Assembly: GCA_902791985.1 (NCBI GenBank)
Contig: CADAYD010000015.1
Location: 1 to 53,338 of the forward strand
Direction of reading: 5' to 3'
Origin: an uncultured bacterium
Lineage (GTDB): Bacteria > Cyanobacteriota > Vampirovibrionia > Gastranaerophilales > Gastranaerophilaceae
Length of the DNA: 53,338 nucleotides
The notes under the pieces are model-generated. The model made no database searches and was not told where the DNA came from. It saw nothing but the letters and a program-made list of their open reading frames with translations. The position numbers were made by a program, and so were the translations under genes. Of this stretch, positions 26,788 through 35,724 are shown piece by piece. Every line of letters starts with the position of its first letter. Position 1 is the stretch's first letter.

Positions 26788-28977
26788 ATGTTTATATATA
26801 GGATAAAAAAATATTTAGCATTTACGCTTGCGGAATTAATGGTTATAATGGCTGTTATGACTGTTATTTTGGCTGCTCTTGCTCCTATATTTACGTCAAG
26901 ATACACCAATGTAGCATTCGACAGTGTTTGGAGTTATATTGGTGCTAATGATGAAATGAACGATATATATACAGATGCTCCTATGCGTTCTATGATCCAG
27001 CAGGTATTTATAGGAATTACTCCTACGGATTTAGAAGATGTAAGGGCAACATTTAAGCCGTATTCAAAAGTTATTATTCGCTCAAGTCATCAAATTGATG
27101 GCTCAAAAAAACAGAAGCAAATACAATTTAAATATAATGAAACAGATTATGGTTATTTATATGCTGCAAATAGAAATATACTGTTAGGCGGGGATTATAA
27201 TGATTTAGCATTTACCTATAATGCCCCATTTAGTCCTGCTACGGAAAAATTACCTTTGCAGGTTGTAGTTCTGGATAGTACCGACGATGCACATGAGAAT
27301 ACAGCACTAGGGCGAGGTGCTTTAAATGCTCTTACAACTGGTTCATATAATGCTGCATTTGGTTATAAAGCATTAAATCACCTAACAACAGGAAATTATA
27401 ACACTGCGGTTGGAGTTTCTGCAGGTGAAGAATTAAGGTCCGGAGACGGTAATGTTCTTGTTGGTTATAATTCGTATAATTCTGAATCTGGAGAATACAA
27501 TACAATAATCGGGAATAATAATTCTTCTTCCGGAACGTCAGACTATTCTACTGCAATCGGTAATGGTATAAAAATTAATGGGAATTACAATGTCGCAATA
27601 GGTTATGGTTCAAGCGCTATGGGTTCTTTTAATACGGCTGTTGGATACAAGGCTCTTAGTAATGATGATGTAAATTCTTCGGATTCGATTAATAATTTTC
27701 AATATAATACTGCTATAGGCTATAATTCTTGTCGTGGTATAGGTCTTGGATCAAAAAATTTAACTTGTATCGGAGGTGTTGGCTCCGATTCAAATATGTC
27801 AGATATTGCAAAAAGTTTTTATAATGATGGAAATTCAAGAGTTCTTATTGGTAGAGGAGTTGATATAAATAACAGTAGGACTGCGGCTACTCTTGAAGTC
27901 CACAATTTAACCTCAAACAATTCGAAGTTCCCATATCCTGGGAGTACGACTAGTGCAGGAATTGGAGACTCGTCGGTTATTGTTAACGGGAATTTAATTG
28001 TCAGAGGTCAGACATATATGACAGGGAGATCGATTTTCCCGATTGCACCATACAGTAATGAATCTACTGTTTATACAAATTATAAAATGTCTCTAATGGG
28101 TTATAGACTTTACAGAGAGGCTACAGCTACAGAACATAAACCGCTAATTGGTTATGATGGCAGTGAATATACTATGAGGTTGCAGGATGAAGGTAAGACT
28201 GGCAAACCTTTCAGAGAAGCTTATACCGGTATGGAGCATTGTATTTGTTCATATTCTTGTTCGGAGAATTCTTTGAATTCTGCATATGATTGGTCAAAAT
28301 TAAATTTTGATAGTTATTCTTATGTTACAAATAGTTTTTATGCAGGGAATAATGATTATTTATGGGGTGCTAGTAATCATAGCTGCGGCAATACTTATAA
28401 CATTTCGAGTACAAATAATCTGGTGAATGTTGAATTAAGCAGGGCAAGAAATATTATTGAGTTGGATAAGTTATTAGGTGGTTCAACTCGTGAGGATATT
28501 ATTAAGGCTATGTCAGGTTCAGGTTCTTGCTGCCCGATTTTAAATAGTGGTGGGGTTCGTAAGGTTTTTGGCGACGTAGATGACGATGAAGAATTCTCAA
28601 GTGATTTACGTTTGAAAAATATTATATCTCCGTTCAAAAATTCTGTTGATCTTTTATCTCGTTTAAAAATTTACAACTATAATTTCAAATCCGATAAAAA
28701 TAAATCACCTTTTGTTGGGGTTATAGCGCAGGATTTAAAAGCGATATTCCCGAATTCCGTATCAAAAGATGAAAAAGGTTATTATAGGATTCGTTGGGAT
28801 GAAATGTTTTATACTGCAATAAATTCTGTAAAAGAGTTAAATTCAAAAATTCTTGCTTTGGCTGACAGAATACAAACTGACATTTCTCGTATTATTACTC
28901 TTAAAAAAGAAAATAATATGTTGAGAAAGAAATTATTTGAATTATCAAACGAGTTAGATTTATTGGAAAACAAATAA
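26788..28977 (+). CDS. Prepilin-like protein with YadA-head-like repeats and S74 chaperone domain (copy 2)
   Basis: 729 aa, the longest copy. The prepilin-like N-terminus is KKYLA-FTLAELMVIMAVM, again Ala at -1. Then follow DSVWSY and VFIGITP, and a long block of repeats from about 171 to 330 (NTALGRGALNALTTG, NTAVGVSAG, NVAIGYG, NTAVGYKAL), a Cys-containing insert of about 200 residues absent in copy 1 (HCICSYSC, SGSCCPI), and the S74 domain from SDLRLKN at residue 605 to the end with a leucine-rich terminal coiled coil. GGAG/GAGG precede the ATG and overlap the upstream stop region. S74 domains normally trimerise and then cleave themselves off tail spikes, so this would be a trimeric fibre anchored by a pilin helix; that assembly model is inference. 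Confidence 0.85.
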   Translation: MFIYRIKKYLAFTLAELMVIMAVMTVILAALAPIFTSRYTNVAFDSVWSYIGANDEMNDIYTDAPMRSMIQQVFIGITPTDLEDVRATFKPYSKVIIRSSHQIDGSKKQKQIQFKYNETDYGYLYAANRNILLGGDYNDLAFTYNAPFSPATEKLPLQVVVLDSTDDAHENTALGRGALNALTTGSYNAAFGYKALNHLTTGNYNTAVGVSAGEELRSGDGNVLVGYNSYNSESGEYNTIIGNNNSSSGTSDYSTAIGNGIKINGNYNVAIGYGSSAMGSFNTAVGYKALSNDDVNSSDSINNFQYNTAIGYNSCRGIGLGSKNLTCIGGVGSDSNMSDIAKSFYNDGNSRVLIGRGVDINNSRTAATLEVHNLTSNNSKFPYPGSTTSAGIGDSSVIVNGNLIVRGQTYMTGRSIFPIAPYSNESTVYTNYKMSLMGYRLYREATATEHKPLIGYDGSEYTMRLQDEGKTGKPFREAYTGMEHCICSYSCSENSLNSAYDWSKLNFDSYSYVTNSFYAGNNDYLWGASNHSCGNTYNISSTNNLVNVELSRARNIIELDKLLGGSTREDIIKAMSGSGSCCPILNSGGVRKVFGDVDDDEEFSSDLRLKNIISPFKNSVDLLSRLKIYNYNFKSDKNKSPFVGVIAQDLKAIFPNSVSKDEKGYYRIRWDEMFYTAINSVKELNSKILALADRIQTDISRIITLKKENNMLRKKLFELSNELDLLENK

Positions 28978-28989
28978 TTTTTATTGTGC

Positions 28990-29025
28990 AAAAAAGCGGA
29001 ATGATTATAGTCATTCCGCTTTTTT
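28990..29025. terminator. Bidirectional terminator between the S74 operon and metK
   Basis: A perfect 15-bp stem (28990-29004 with 29011-29025) with a 6-nt loop. A-runs on the left and T-runs on the right arm let it serve the convergent genes on both strands. Confidence 0.85.
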
Positions 29026-29042
29026 TGTCTGTTATTATATTA

Positions 29043-30317
29043 TTATACACAGCCGCAGCCGCACATTGTTGCTTTTTCTTTCAATTCGCTTGCTTTGTCT
29101 GTCATTTCCCAAGGAACATTTATATCTGTTCTTCCCATGTGTCCGTACGCTGCAAGTAACTGATAGAATTTTCCACCGTTTTTAGAAGGTAAATTCCTTA
29201 AATCAAATTTGTTGATAATTCCTGCAGGAGTCAGATCAAATGTTTTTTCTACGATTTTGGATAATTCCTCATCAGATATTTTGCCTGTTCCAAAGGTGTC
29301 AACCATTATTGACAAAGGTTCTGCAACGCCGATTGCGTATGCAAGTTCAATTTCACATTTTTCAGCAAGACCTGATGCTACAATATTTTTAGCAACATAT
29401 CTTGATGCATATGCAGCAGAACGGTCTACTTTTGTCGGGTCTTTGCCAGAGAATGCTCCGCCGCCATGTCTTGAGTAGCCGCCGTAGGTATCAACAATAA
29501 TTTTTCTGCCAGTCAATCCTGAATCCCCTTGAGGTCCGCCAATAACAAAGCGTCCTGATGGGTTGATTAAAATAATTGTTTCTTCATCAGGCTTTATAGC
29601 ACAAGATTCAAAAACGTAATCTATTACATACTTTTTCAAGTCATTTTTGATTATTTCTTGGATTTTTTCATTTTCACTAACACCATTAATTACTGGATTG
29701 TGCTGAGTTGATAACAAAATAGTATGAATTCTTTGCGGCTTACCGTCGACATACTCAACAGTAACCTGTGATTTACCGTCTGGCCTTAGATAATTTACAA
29801 TCCCCTGTTTTCTAATCTGAGCAAGTCTATATGATAATTTATGAGCGAGACTGATAGGCAATGGCATAAGTTCTGGAGTTTCGTTACAAGCGTACCCAAA
29901 CATTATACCTTGATCCCCGGCACCTAATTCTTCAGTTTCTGTAACAGAAGTGTCAGAATTATTTGAGCGAGATTCTAATGCTTTATTCACTCCGTTGCCT
30001 ATATCTGTTGATTGTTCGTCTATACTTGTTAAGACTGAACACGTATCAGCGTCAAAACCGCCTGAACAAGAACCGGTATAACCAATGTTACGTATGGTGT
30101 TTCTTACAACTTGAGGTATATCGACATAACAATCCGCAGTAATTTCTCCGCATATTAGTGCCATCCCTGTTGTTACAGTCGTCTCTGCTGCAACTCTTGA
30201 ACGGTTATCTTTTGATAAAAATTCATCTAAAATTGCATCTGAAATTTGGTCGCAAACTTTGTCTGGATGACCTTCTGTAACTGATTCTGAGGTAAATAAA
30301 AAATTTTTCTTCGTCAT
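29043..30317 (-). CDS. metK: S-adenosylmethionine synthetase
   Basis: 424 aa. Makes SAM from methionine and ATP. Motifs: [20 protein letters not shown] at the N-terminus, the ATP-binding [12 protein letters not shown], and the phosphate loop [20 protein letters not shown]. It is slightly longer than typical (380-400 aa), partly because of an unusual C-terminus (ATMCGCGCV) with three cysteines. AAGGAG lies upstream of the ATG and is the 3' strand of a candidate pseudoknot in the leader. It lies between homologous S74 genes and converges with copy 2. Confidence 0.97.
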   Translation of the reverse strand: MTKKNFLFTSESVTEGHPDKVCDQISDAILDEFLSKDNRSRVAAETTVTTGMALICGEITADCYVDIPQVVRNTIRNIGYTGSCSGGFDADTCSVLTSIDEQSTDIGNGVNKALESRSNNSDTSVTETEELGAGDQGIMFGYACNETPELMPLPISLAHKLSYRLAQIRKQGIVNYLRPDGKSQVTVEYVDGKPQRIHTILLSTQHNPVINGVSENEKIQEIIKNDLKKYVIDYVFESCAIKPDEETIILINPSGRFVIGGPQGDSGLTGRKIIVDTYGGYSRHGGGAFSGKDPTKVDRSAAYASRYVAKNIVASGLAEKCEIELAYAIGVAEPLSIMVDTFGTGKISDEELSKIVEKTFDLTPAGIINKFDLRNLPSKNGGKFYQLLAAYGHMGRTDINVPWEMTDKASELKEKATMCGCGCV

Positions 30318-30327
30318 TTTCTTTTCT

Positions 30328-30373
30328 CCTTAATTTTTATTTTGCCGGTAAGGTTTTTAATTCCGACCCGGCA
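30328..30373 (-). promoter_or_regulatory. Candidate H-type pseudoknot in the metK leader (possible SAM-responsive element)
   Basis: Read on the minus strand: P1 is TGCCGG (30373-30368) paired with CCGGCA (30348-30343), 6 bp; the 14-nt loop 1 ends in CCTTA (30353-30349), directly abutting P1; loop 3 is A-rich (AAATAAAAAT, 10 nt); TAAGG (30332-30328), the core of the Shine-Dalgarno, pairs with CCTTA. The layout (short P1, no L2, A-rich L3, sequestered SD) is that of small pseudoknot riboswitches such as SAM-II or preQ1-II, and the gene is metK. It does not match the SAM-II consensus as I remember it. A possible promoter lies upstream (TTGAAT-17 nt-TACACT), with an inverted repeat CACTAT/ATAGTG around 30373-30392. 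Confidence 0.45.
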
Positions 30374-30473
30374 CTATACTAAAAAATAGTGTAAACTAAA
30401 CGCTTTATTTATTCAAATAAATAACGAATTTTACGAAGTTTTATTACAATAAAAAGAAAAAGATGGAATATAT

Positions 30474-32261
30474 CTATTTATTTTTAAGTTTATTGACTCT
30501 TCTGGCTAATGAATTAATCTGCTCTTTCAATTTTTTATTTTCATTTTCTAATTCTGTAATTTTAGTTTCGATTTTATCAGTTCTGTTTATAAGAGATGTA
30601 ATTTTTGAATTTAATTCTTTTATTGCATTTATTGCTGCATAAAACATTTCATCCCAGCGTATTTTTAAATATCCGTTTTCGTCTTTTGATACAGAATTAG
30701 GGAATATTTTTTGTAATTCTTGCGCTATAACACCTACATGTGGCTTTTTATCTTTGTCATTTTTAAACGTATAGTTATAGACTTTAATTTGTTTTATTTT
30801 ATCTAGCCCATCTGTATTTTTTGATAAAATATTTTTCAAGCGCCTATCGCTTGTAATAAGACTCAATTCAGCGCATTTATTTGTATTGTTAAAAATATAT
30901 GTTTTTTGGTTGTTCGCACATTTATCTGCTAATTTTGTCCCAAATATATTATTTTCATAATAAAACGGATACAGTGCATTACCCATAGTGAGATATGTTT
31001 TCCCTCTAACAATCAAATTCCCGTTTATTACTGTTGTTACATTTGATTTTATTTGGGGATTATTTAGAAGTCCTGCATTTGGAATCCCTTTAATGTTATG
31101 GATTTCCAGAGTTGCATCACCAGGGTATTGATTAGTAGCCCAGCTGTTTTGCTCTTTATCATAGTGCGGGTTTGTCCCGATATATGTCCTTTGATTATTA
31201 TCTGCAGATTTTAACCCAAGTTCTTTTTTTACGGGGGAATTTAATGGTGGAGTTCCATCTGATGTGAGTACCGGGCCTGAATTTGCACCAATACATGTGA
31301 TATAAGATTCTCCGGTTATACCAAAACAAGAGTTATATCCTATTGCTACATTATATTTACCGGTTGTTAAGTTTGGTAACGCATTGGCGCCAATTGCAAC
31401 GTTATAATTCCCGTTATTGATACTATTCATGGCATTATAACCAAGAGCAACGTTATAAGAATATGAGCCATTAGTAGCACTATATCCAGTTTTTGCTCCT
31501 ACAAAAGTATTGAATGCTCCGGTTGCGGGAGTAGGAGATGAATATGCTCCGATGTAAGTATTAGAAGATGCACTACTGTTCTGTCCTGCCATGTAGCCTA
31601 TATATGTATTTAAAATTCCGCTGGCAGTATTTTCTCCTGCATTTGCTCCAATTGCTGTGTTTTCTCTTGTTGAACCGCCTATATTTTTTAGTGTTGAAGA
31701 ACCAAATGCAACATTATTACGTATTTGAAAAGATTTATTCTCATCTGTAATGGTGTTAAATGTATGGTATCCAAAACCAATATTATTTGCTGGATAAGAT
31801 GAAATGTTGTGTTTTTTGTCAAGCATGTAAAAATAAGAACCGAAGAGCAGATTGGTATTATCGGCTAAAAATGTTGCTGCAAGTTGTCCTGGATCTTCAA
31901 GACTGTTACGCCCATATCTTAGTTGTAACTGGTTTTGTATTGTATTATCCGATACATATCCTGAACGTATAACAAGTTTTGATAAAGGAGTATAAGATTC
32001 TTTTATATCAGATTCCGAATCAGGAGTTGTTCCTATATATATACCTCCCAAATAACTATTGCTTATAGGTTTAAAATAAGCATTCATAGGCCCTGCCATA
32101 TAGTTACGGCTAGACCAGTTCCACATATCTTGTGCTATGCTGTGATTTTTTTTTCTTTTTGTTATAAATGGGGCAAAAGCAGCAAACAAAATAGTCAATA
32201 CAAGAAGCACTACCATAACTTCCGCAAGCGTAAATGCAGGTTTCTTTTTTGTGTTTATCAT
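30474..32261 (-). CDS. Prepilin-like protein with YadA-head-like repeats and S74 chaperone domain (copy 3)
   Basis: 595 aa from the ATG at 32261, chosen because GGGAG lies 5 nt upstream. The prepilin-like start is KKKPA-FTLAEVMVVLLVL, Ala at -1 as in the other two copies. QDMWNW and IYIGTTP follow, then repeats (NIGFGYHTF, NVAFGSSTL, NTAIGANAG, NTYIGYMAG, NVALGYNAM, NVAIGANAL) over about 170-330, a short linker, and the S74 domain from SDRRLKN at about 471, ending in a Lys/Glu-rich coiled coil. It is on the opposite strand from copies 1 and 2, on the other side of metK, and appears to be its own transcription unit. Confidence 0.85.
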   Translation of the reverse strand: MINTKKKPAFTLAEVMVVLLVLTILFAAFAPFITKRKKNHSIAQDMWNWSSRNYMAGPMNAYFKPISNSYLGGIYIGTTPDSESDIKESYTPLSKLVIRSGYVSDNTIQNQLQLRYGRNSLEDPGQLAATFLADNTNLLFGSYFYMLDKKHNISSYPANNIGFGYHTFNTITDENKSFQIRNNVAFGSSTLKNIGGSTRENTAIGANAGENTASGILNTYIGYMAGQNSSASSNTYIGAYSSPTPATGAFNTFVGAKTGYSATNGSYSYNVALGYNAMNSINNGNYNVAIGANALPNLTTGKYNVAIGYNSCFGITGESYITCIGANSGPVLTSDGTPPLNSPVKKELGLKSADNNQRTYIGTNPHYDKEQNSWATNQYPGDATLEIHNIKGIPNAGLLNNPQIKSNVTTVINGNLIVRGKTYLTMGNALYPFYYENNIFGTKLADKCANNQKTYIFNNTNKCAELSLITSDRRLKNILSKNTDGLDKIKQIKVYNYTFKNDKDKKPHVGVIAQELQKIFPNSVSKDENGYLKIRWDEMFYAAINAIKELNSKITSLINRTDKIETKITELENENKKLKEQINSLARRVNKLKNK

Positions 32262-32398
32262 TTGTACTCCCATATCAACGTATTATACTCATTATAACAT
32301 GTTTTATATGTTATTTCAATTATTGCAACACAGTTTAACATGTTTTTTGTATATTTTTGTGATATGTTTTATTTGTGAAATATAAATGAGGATTTTTT

Positions 32399-35041
32399 AT
32401 GACTATGATGATTGAAGATTTACCTACCGTATATGATGCAAAAGAAACAGAAGAAAGTATTTATAAATTTTGGGAAGAAAATGAATTTTTTAAGGCTGAT
32501 GCTCATAGTAATAAAAAACCTTATTCTATAGTTATCCCTCCTCCAAATGTTACAGGTGTTTTACATATGGGGCATGCACTTGATGAAACATTGCAGGATA
32601 TTCTTGTTCGTTATCACAGAATGAGCGGATATGAAACTCTATGGGTTCCCGGTACTGACCATGCCGGTATTGCAACCCAAAATGTTGTTGAAAAACAGTT
32701 AAGAGAGCAGGGGCTTTCTCGTTATGATTTAGGTCGTGAAAAATTTTTGGAAAAAACTTGGGAATGGGCTAATGCGCATAAGTCAAGGATTCTTGATCAA
32801 TGTAAACGCTTAGGTGCTTCATTCGACAGAACAAGAGAAAGGTTTACTTTTGATAAAGGTTGTTCTGATGCTGTAAAAGAAGTATTTGTCAGACTTTACG
32901 AAAAGGGTCTGATATATAAAGGTAAATATATTGTCAACTGGTGCCCGCGCTGCCGCAGTGCGATTTCAGATGTCGAAACCGAATACGCAACTGAACAAGG
33001 GCATTTATGGGAAATTTCTTATCCTTTGAAAAATGAACCCGGAGCAATAATAGTTGCGACAACCAGACCTGAAACTATTTTCGGAGATGTTGCTATTGCT
33101 GTTCATCCTGATGATAAAAAGTATTCGGAATTAGTTGGTAAAACAGTTGTCGTTCCGCTCTCAGGGCGTGAAATACCTATTATTGCGGATGAATACGTAG
33201 ACAGAAACTTCGGTACCGGTGCAGTCAAAATAACACCGGCACATGATCCGAACGATTATGAAGTCGGGAAACGTCACGGGCTGAGTCCGATCTGGGTTAT
33301 CGATGAAGAAGCAAAAATGATTGCTTGTGGGGAAGTTCCTCAAAAATATCATGGGATGGAAAGATATGAAGCAAGAAAAGCAATTGTTGATGATTTGTCA
33401 TATCAAAATTTCTTGTTAAGAACAAGAGAGCATGAACATAATGTCGGCAAATGTCAACGCTGTGGTACAACAATTGAGCCGTTACTTTCAGAACAATGGT
33501 TTGTAAAAATGAAGCCTTTGGCTCAGGAGGCAATAAAAGCGGTTCAAGATGGGAGAATTAAATTTATCCCTGAGCGTTGGGAAAAGAACTACTTAGGTTG
33601 GATGGAAAATATCAGAGATTGGTGTATTTCTCGTCAACTTTGGTGGGGACACCAAATTCCTGCTTATCATAACAAACAGACAGGAGAAATGATTGTTGCA
33701 AAACAAAATCCTGATCCGTCACTTTGGGAACAAGAAACGGATGTTCTTGATACTTGGTTTTCATCAGGCTTGTGGCCGTTTAGTACAATGGGTTGGCCTA
33801 ATACTGACAGTGATGATTTTAAGAAATTCTACCCGACTACAACTCTTGTAACTGGTTTCGATATAATATTTTTCTGGGTTGCAAGAATGATTACAATGGG
33901 TCTTGAATTTACAGGAAAAGCCCCATTCTCCACGGTTTATATTCATGGCCTTATTCGTGATGAAAAAGGTCAAAAAATGTCCAAGTCGAAGGGAAATACG
34001 ATTGATCCTGTTGTTATTATTGATAAATATGGATGTGATGCTCTTAGATTTACAATGACCTCTCTTTGCACATATGGTGGACAGGATATTAAAATCAGTG
34101 ATGAACGTTTTGAATATGGCAGGAACTTTGCCAATAAAATTTGGAATGCATCAAGATTTGTATTGATGAATCTTGAAGGTGTTGATAATAAAAGCATTGA
34201 TTTAGATTTATTAACTATTGCCGATAAGTGGATTTTAGATAAATTAAACAATGTTGCAAAAGAAGTTAATGAAGATATTAAAAATTATAGAATAGGTGAA
34301 ACGGCCCATGTTCTTTATGATTTCTTCTGGAATTCGTATTGCGATTGGTATGTCGAAATAGCAAAGATACAGCTTCAAAATCCTGAATTAAGGCTAAATA
34401 CGCAAAGAGTTTTGAGATATGTTCTTGATATGGCATTGAGGCTTTTACACCCAATTATGCCGCATATAACGGAAAAAGTATGGCAACTGATACCGAAATC
34501 AACAGATATTAAGGCTATTATGCTTGCTCCATATCCTGTATATGATGATTCACTTTCGTATTCAAAGGAAGCAAAAGAGATGGAGCTTGTATTTGAAACA
34601 ATTTCATCGCTGAGAAATGTTCGTCAAAGTTTTAATATCCCGCTTTCATTGAATTTTGATATCAAAATTTACGCATCTGCAGATGAAAAACCAATATTTA
34701 AAGAAATCGAAAGCTATGTAAAACGGTTGGCTAAAGTTGAAAATATTACTTATGCCGATGGTGAAGTTGACTCTAAAAAATCTGCAAGTGCGGTTGTTTC
34801 TGCTTCAAAAATTATCATTCCGCTTGAGAATTTGATTGATTTTGAACAGGAAATTGCACGACAAAATAAAAAGTTGGACAAATTAGTCGGGGAAAGAAAA
34901 TCTTTAGAAGGAAGAATAAATAATCCAAAATTTGTTTCAAATGCTCCTGCTGATTTAATTAAGCAGACAAAGGACAGAATTGACGAAATTTTAATACAAG
35001 AAAAATCTATTAATGATTTAATTGATTCATTATCAAAGTAA
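32399..35041 (+). CDS. valS: Valyl-tRNA synthetase
   Basis: 880 aa, class Ia. It charges tRNA-Val and edits threonine. HIGH motif PPNVTGVLHMGHA near residue 46, editing domain with TTRPETIFGDVAIAVHP, two CxxC-type zinc sites (CPRC and CQRC), KMSKS motif GQKMSKSKGN near residue 525, and a C-terminal coiled coil (about 810-880). The ATG at 32399 has GAGG 7 nt upstream. No T-box-like leader is evident. Confidence 0.98.
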   Translation: MTMMIEDLPTVYDAKETEESIYKFWEENEFFKADAHSNKKPYSIVIPPPNVTGVLHMGHALDETLQDILVRYHRMSGYETLWVPGTDHAGIATQNVVEKQLREQGLSRYDLGREKFLEKTWEWANAHKSRILDQCKRLGASFDRTRERFTFDKGCSDAVKEVFVRLYEKGLIYKGKYIVNWCPRCRSAISDVETEYATEQGHLWEISYPLKNEPGAIIVATTRPETIFGDVAIAVHPDDKKYSELVGKTVVVPLSGREIPIIADEYVDRNFGTGAVKITPAHDPNDYEVGKRHGLSPIWVIDEEAKMIACGEVPQKYHGMERYEARKAIVDDLSYQNFLLRTREHEHNVGKCQRCGTTIEPLLSEQWFVKMKPLAQEAIKAVQDGRIKFIPERWEKNYLGWMENIRDWCISRQLWWGHQIPAYHNKQTGEMIVAKQNPDPSLWEQETDVLDTWFSSGLWPFSTMGWPNTDSDDFKKFYPTTTLVTGFDIIFFWVARMITMGLEFTGKAPFSTVYIHGLIRDEKGQKMSKSKGNTIDPVVIIDKYGCDALRFTMTSLCTYGGQDIKISDERFEYGRNFANKIWNASRFVLMNLEGVDNKSIDLDLLTIADKWILDKLNNVAKEVNEDIKNYRIGETAHVLYDFFWNSYCDWYVEIAKIQLQNPELRLNTQRVLRYVLDMALRLLHPIMPHITEKVWQLIPKSTDIKAIMLAPYPVYDDSLSYSKEAKEMELVFETISSLRNVRQSFNIPLSLNFDIKIYASADEKPIFKEIESYVKRLAKVENITYADGEVDSKKSASAVVSASKIIIPLENLIDFEQEIARQNKKLDKLVGERKSLEGRINNPKFVSNAPADLIKQTKDRIDEILIQEKSINDLIDSLSK

Positions 35042-35080
35042 TTTTATAAAATATTTACTGATTCTCAAAACGAAGATGTA

Positions 35081-35596
35081 GTGCATGTAAATCATTCTTG
35101 TTATGATGAACGCATTAGTAAATTTTTAAATGACAATTTTATAACCTTTGAATATTTCCCGCGTATCAAGTTAAGTGATAAGTTGACAAATGATGTAGTT
35201 AATTATCTTATAAAGCGTGATATTGAGCAAAATAATGTAATAAAAAATTCTTTTGTCCTAAAATCGGAAATCCTGAAAGGTAATATTTCAAGAAGTAAAA
35301 TATTATTAAAACATCTTGATTCTATATTTAAAACGTTGAGATTAAATGTTGAAAAACCTAAAATGGAGATAATGAAGAACGGCTTACCAAAGATTAGAGA
35401 TGATGCAAAAGAAAGAACGATTTATTTCAGTACTAACTATACTTCAAAATATTATGTATTTGTGAAGCCTGATTCAAAAAATCAGCCGGCATCAAGATAT
35501 CTTTTATATAATAACGGTAGTGTTCTTGTTAAGGAATATAATACTCCTGAAGAAATAAAGAATTTTAACCATTTATCAGGTTTAGTTTCCGATTAA
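35081..35596 (+). CDS. Hypothetical protein downstream of valS
   Basis: 171 aa, not recognised. It must start at GTG (35081), because no in-frame ATG occurs before the middle of the protein. It is basic, with no signal peptide or membrane segment. The N-terminal 90 residues are helical and Lys/Asn-rich; the C-terminal 70 are probably beta-rich (TIYFSTNYTSKYYVFVKP, YLLYNNGSVLVKEY). It begins 40 nt after valS and is probably co-transcribed. Function unknown. Confidence 0.65.
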   Translation: MHVNHSCYDERISKFLNDNFITFEYFPRIKLSDKLTNDVVNYLIKRDIEQNNVIKNSFVLKSEILKGNISRSKILLKHLDSIFKTLRLNVEKPKMEIMKNGLPKIRDDAKERTIYFSTNYTSKYYVFVKPDSKNQPASRYLLYNNGSVLVKEYNTPEEIKNFNHLSGLVSD

Positions 35597-35642
35597 ATGT
35601 CTGCTTATCTTTAAAAAACTTTACACGATAATGTTACAAACC

Positions 35643-35671
35643 TTTACATATTTCTGGATGTTTGATACTAT
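35643..35671 (+). promoter_or_regulatory. rpsA promoter
   Basis: TTTACA (35643-35648), 17-nt spacer, TACTAT (35666-35671). The -10 overlaps a perfect 10-bp palindrome (TACTATAGTA, 35666-35675). The leader to the ATG is about 45 nt and has a Shine-Dalgarno, unlike the leaderless genes. Confidence 0.6.
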
Positions 35672-35724
35672 AGTACTGTGAATTTTAGTGGTAGTGTCAA
35701 TTTATAGTTGACGTGGAGTTAAAA

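Noticed and set aside
30328-30373. Assigning the metK leader to the known SAM-II or SAM-III class
   Set aside because: The fold is similar in outline, but I do not see the conserved nucleotides of those classes, so I left the class open.
24976-32261. Prophage tail-fibre cluster
   Set aside because: The S74 and repeat domains are tail-fibre-like, but no capsid, terminase, portal, integrase or lysis genes are present, and the N-termini are pilin-like.
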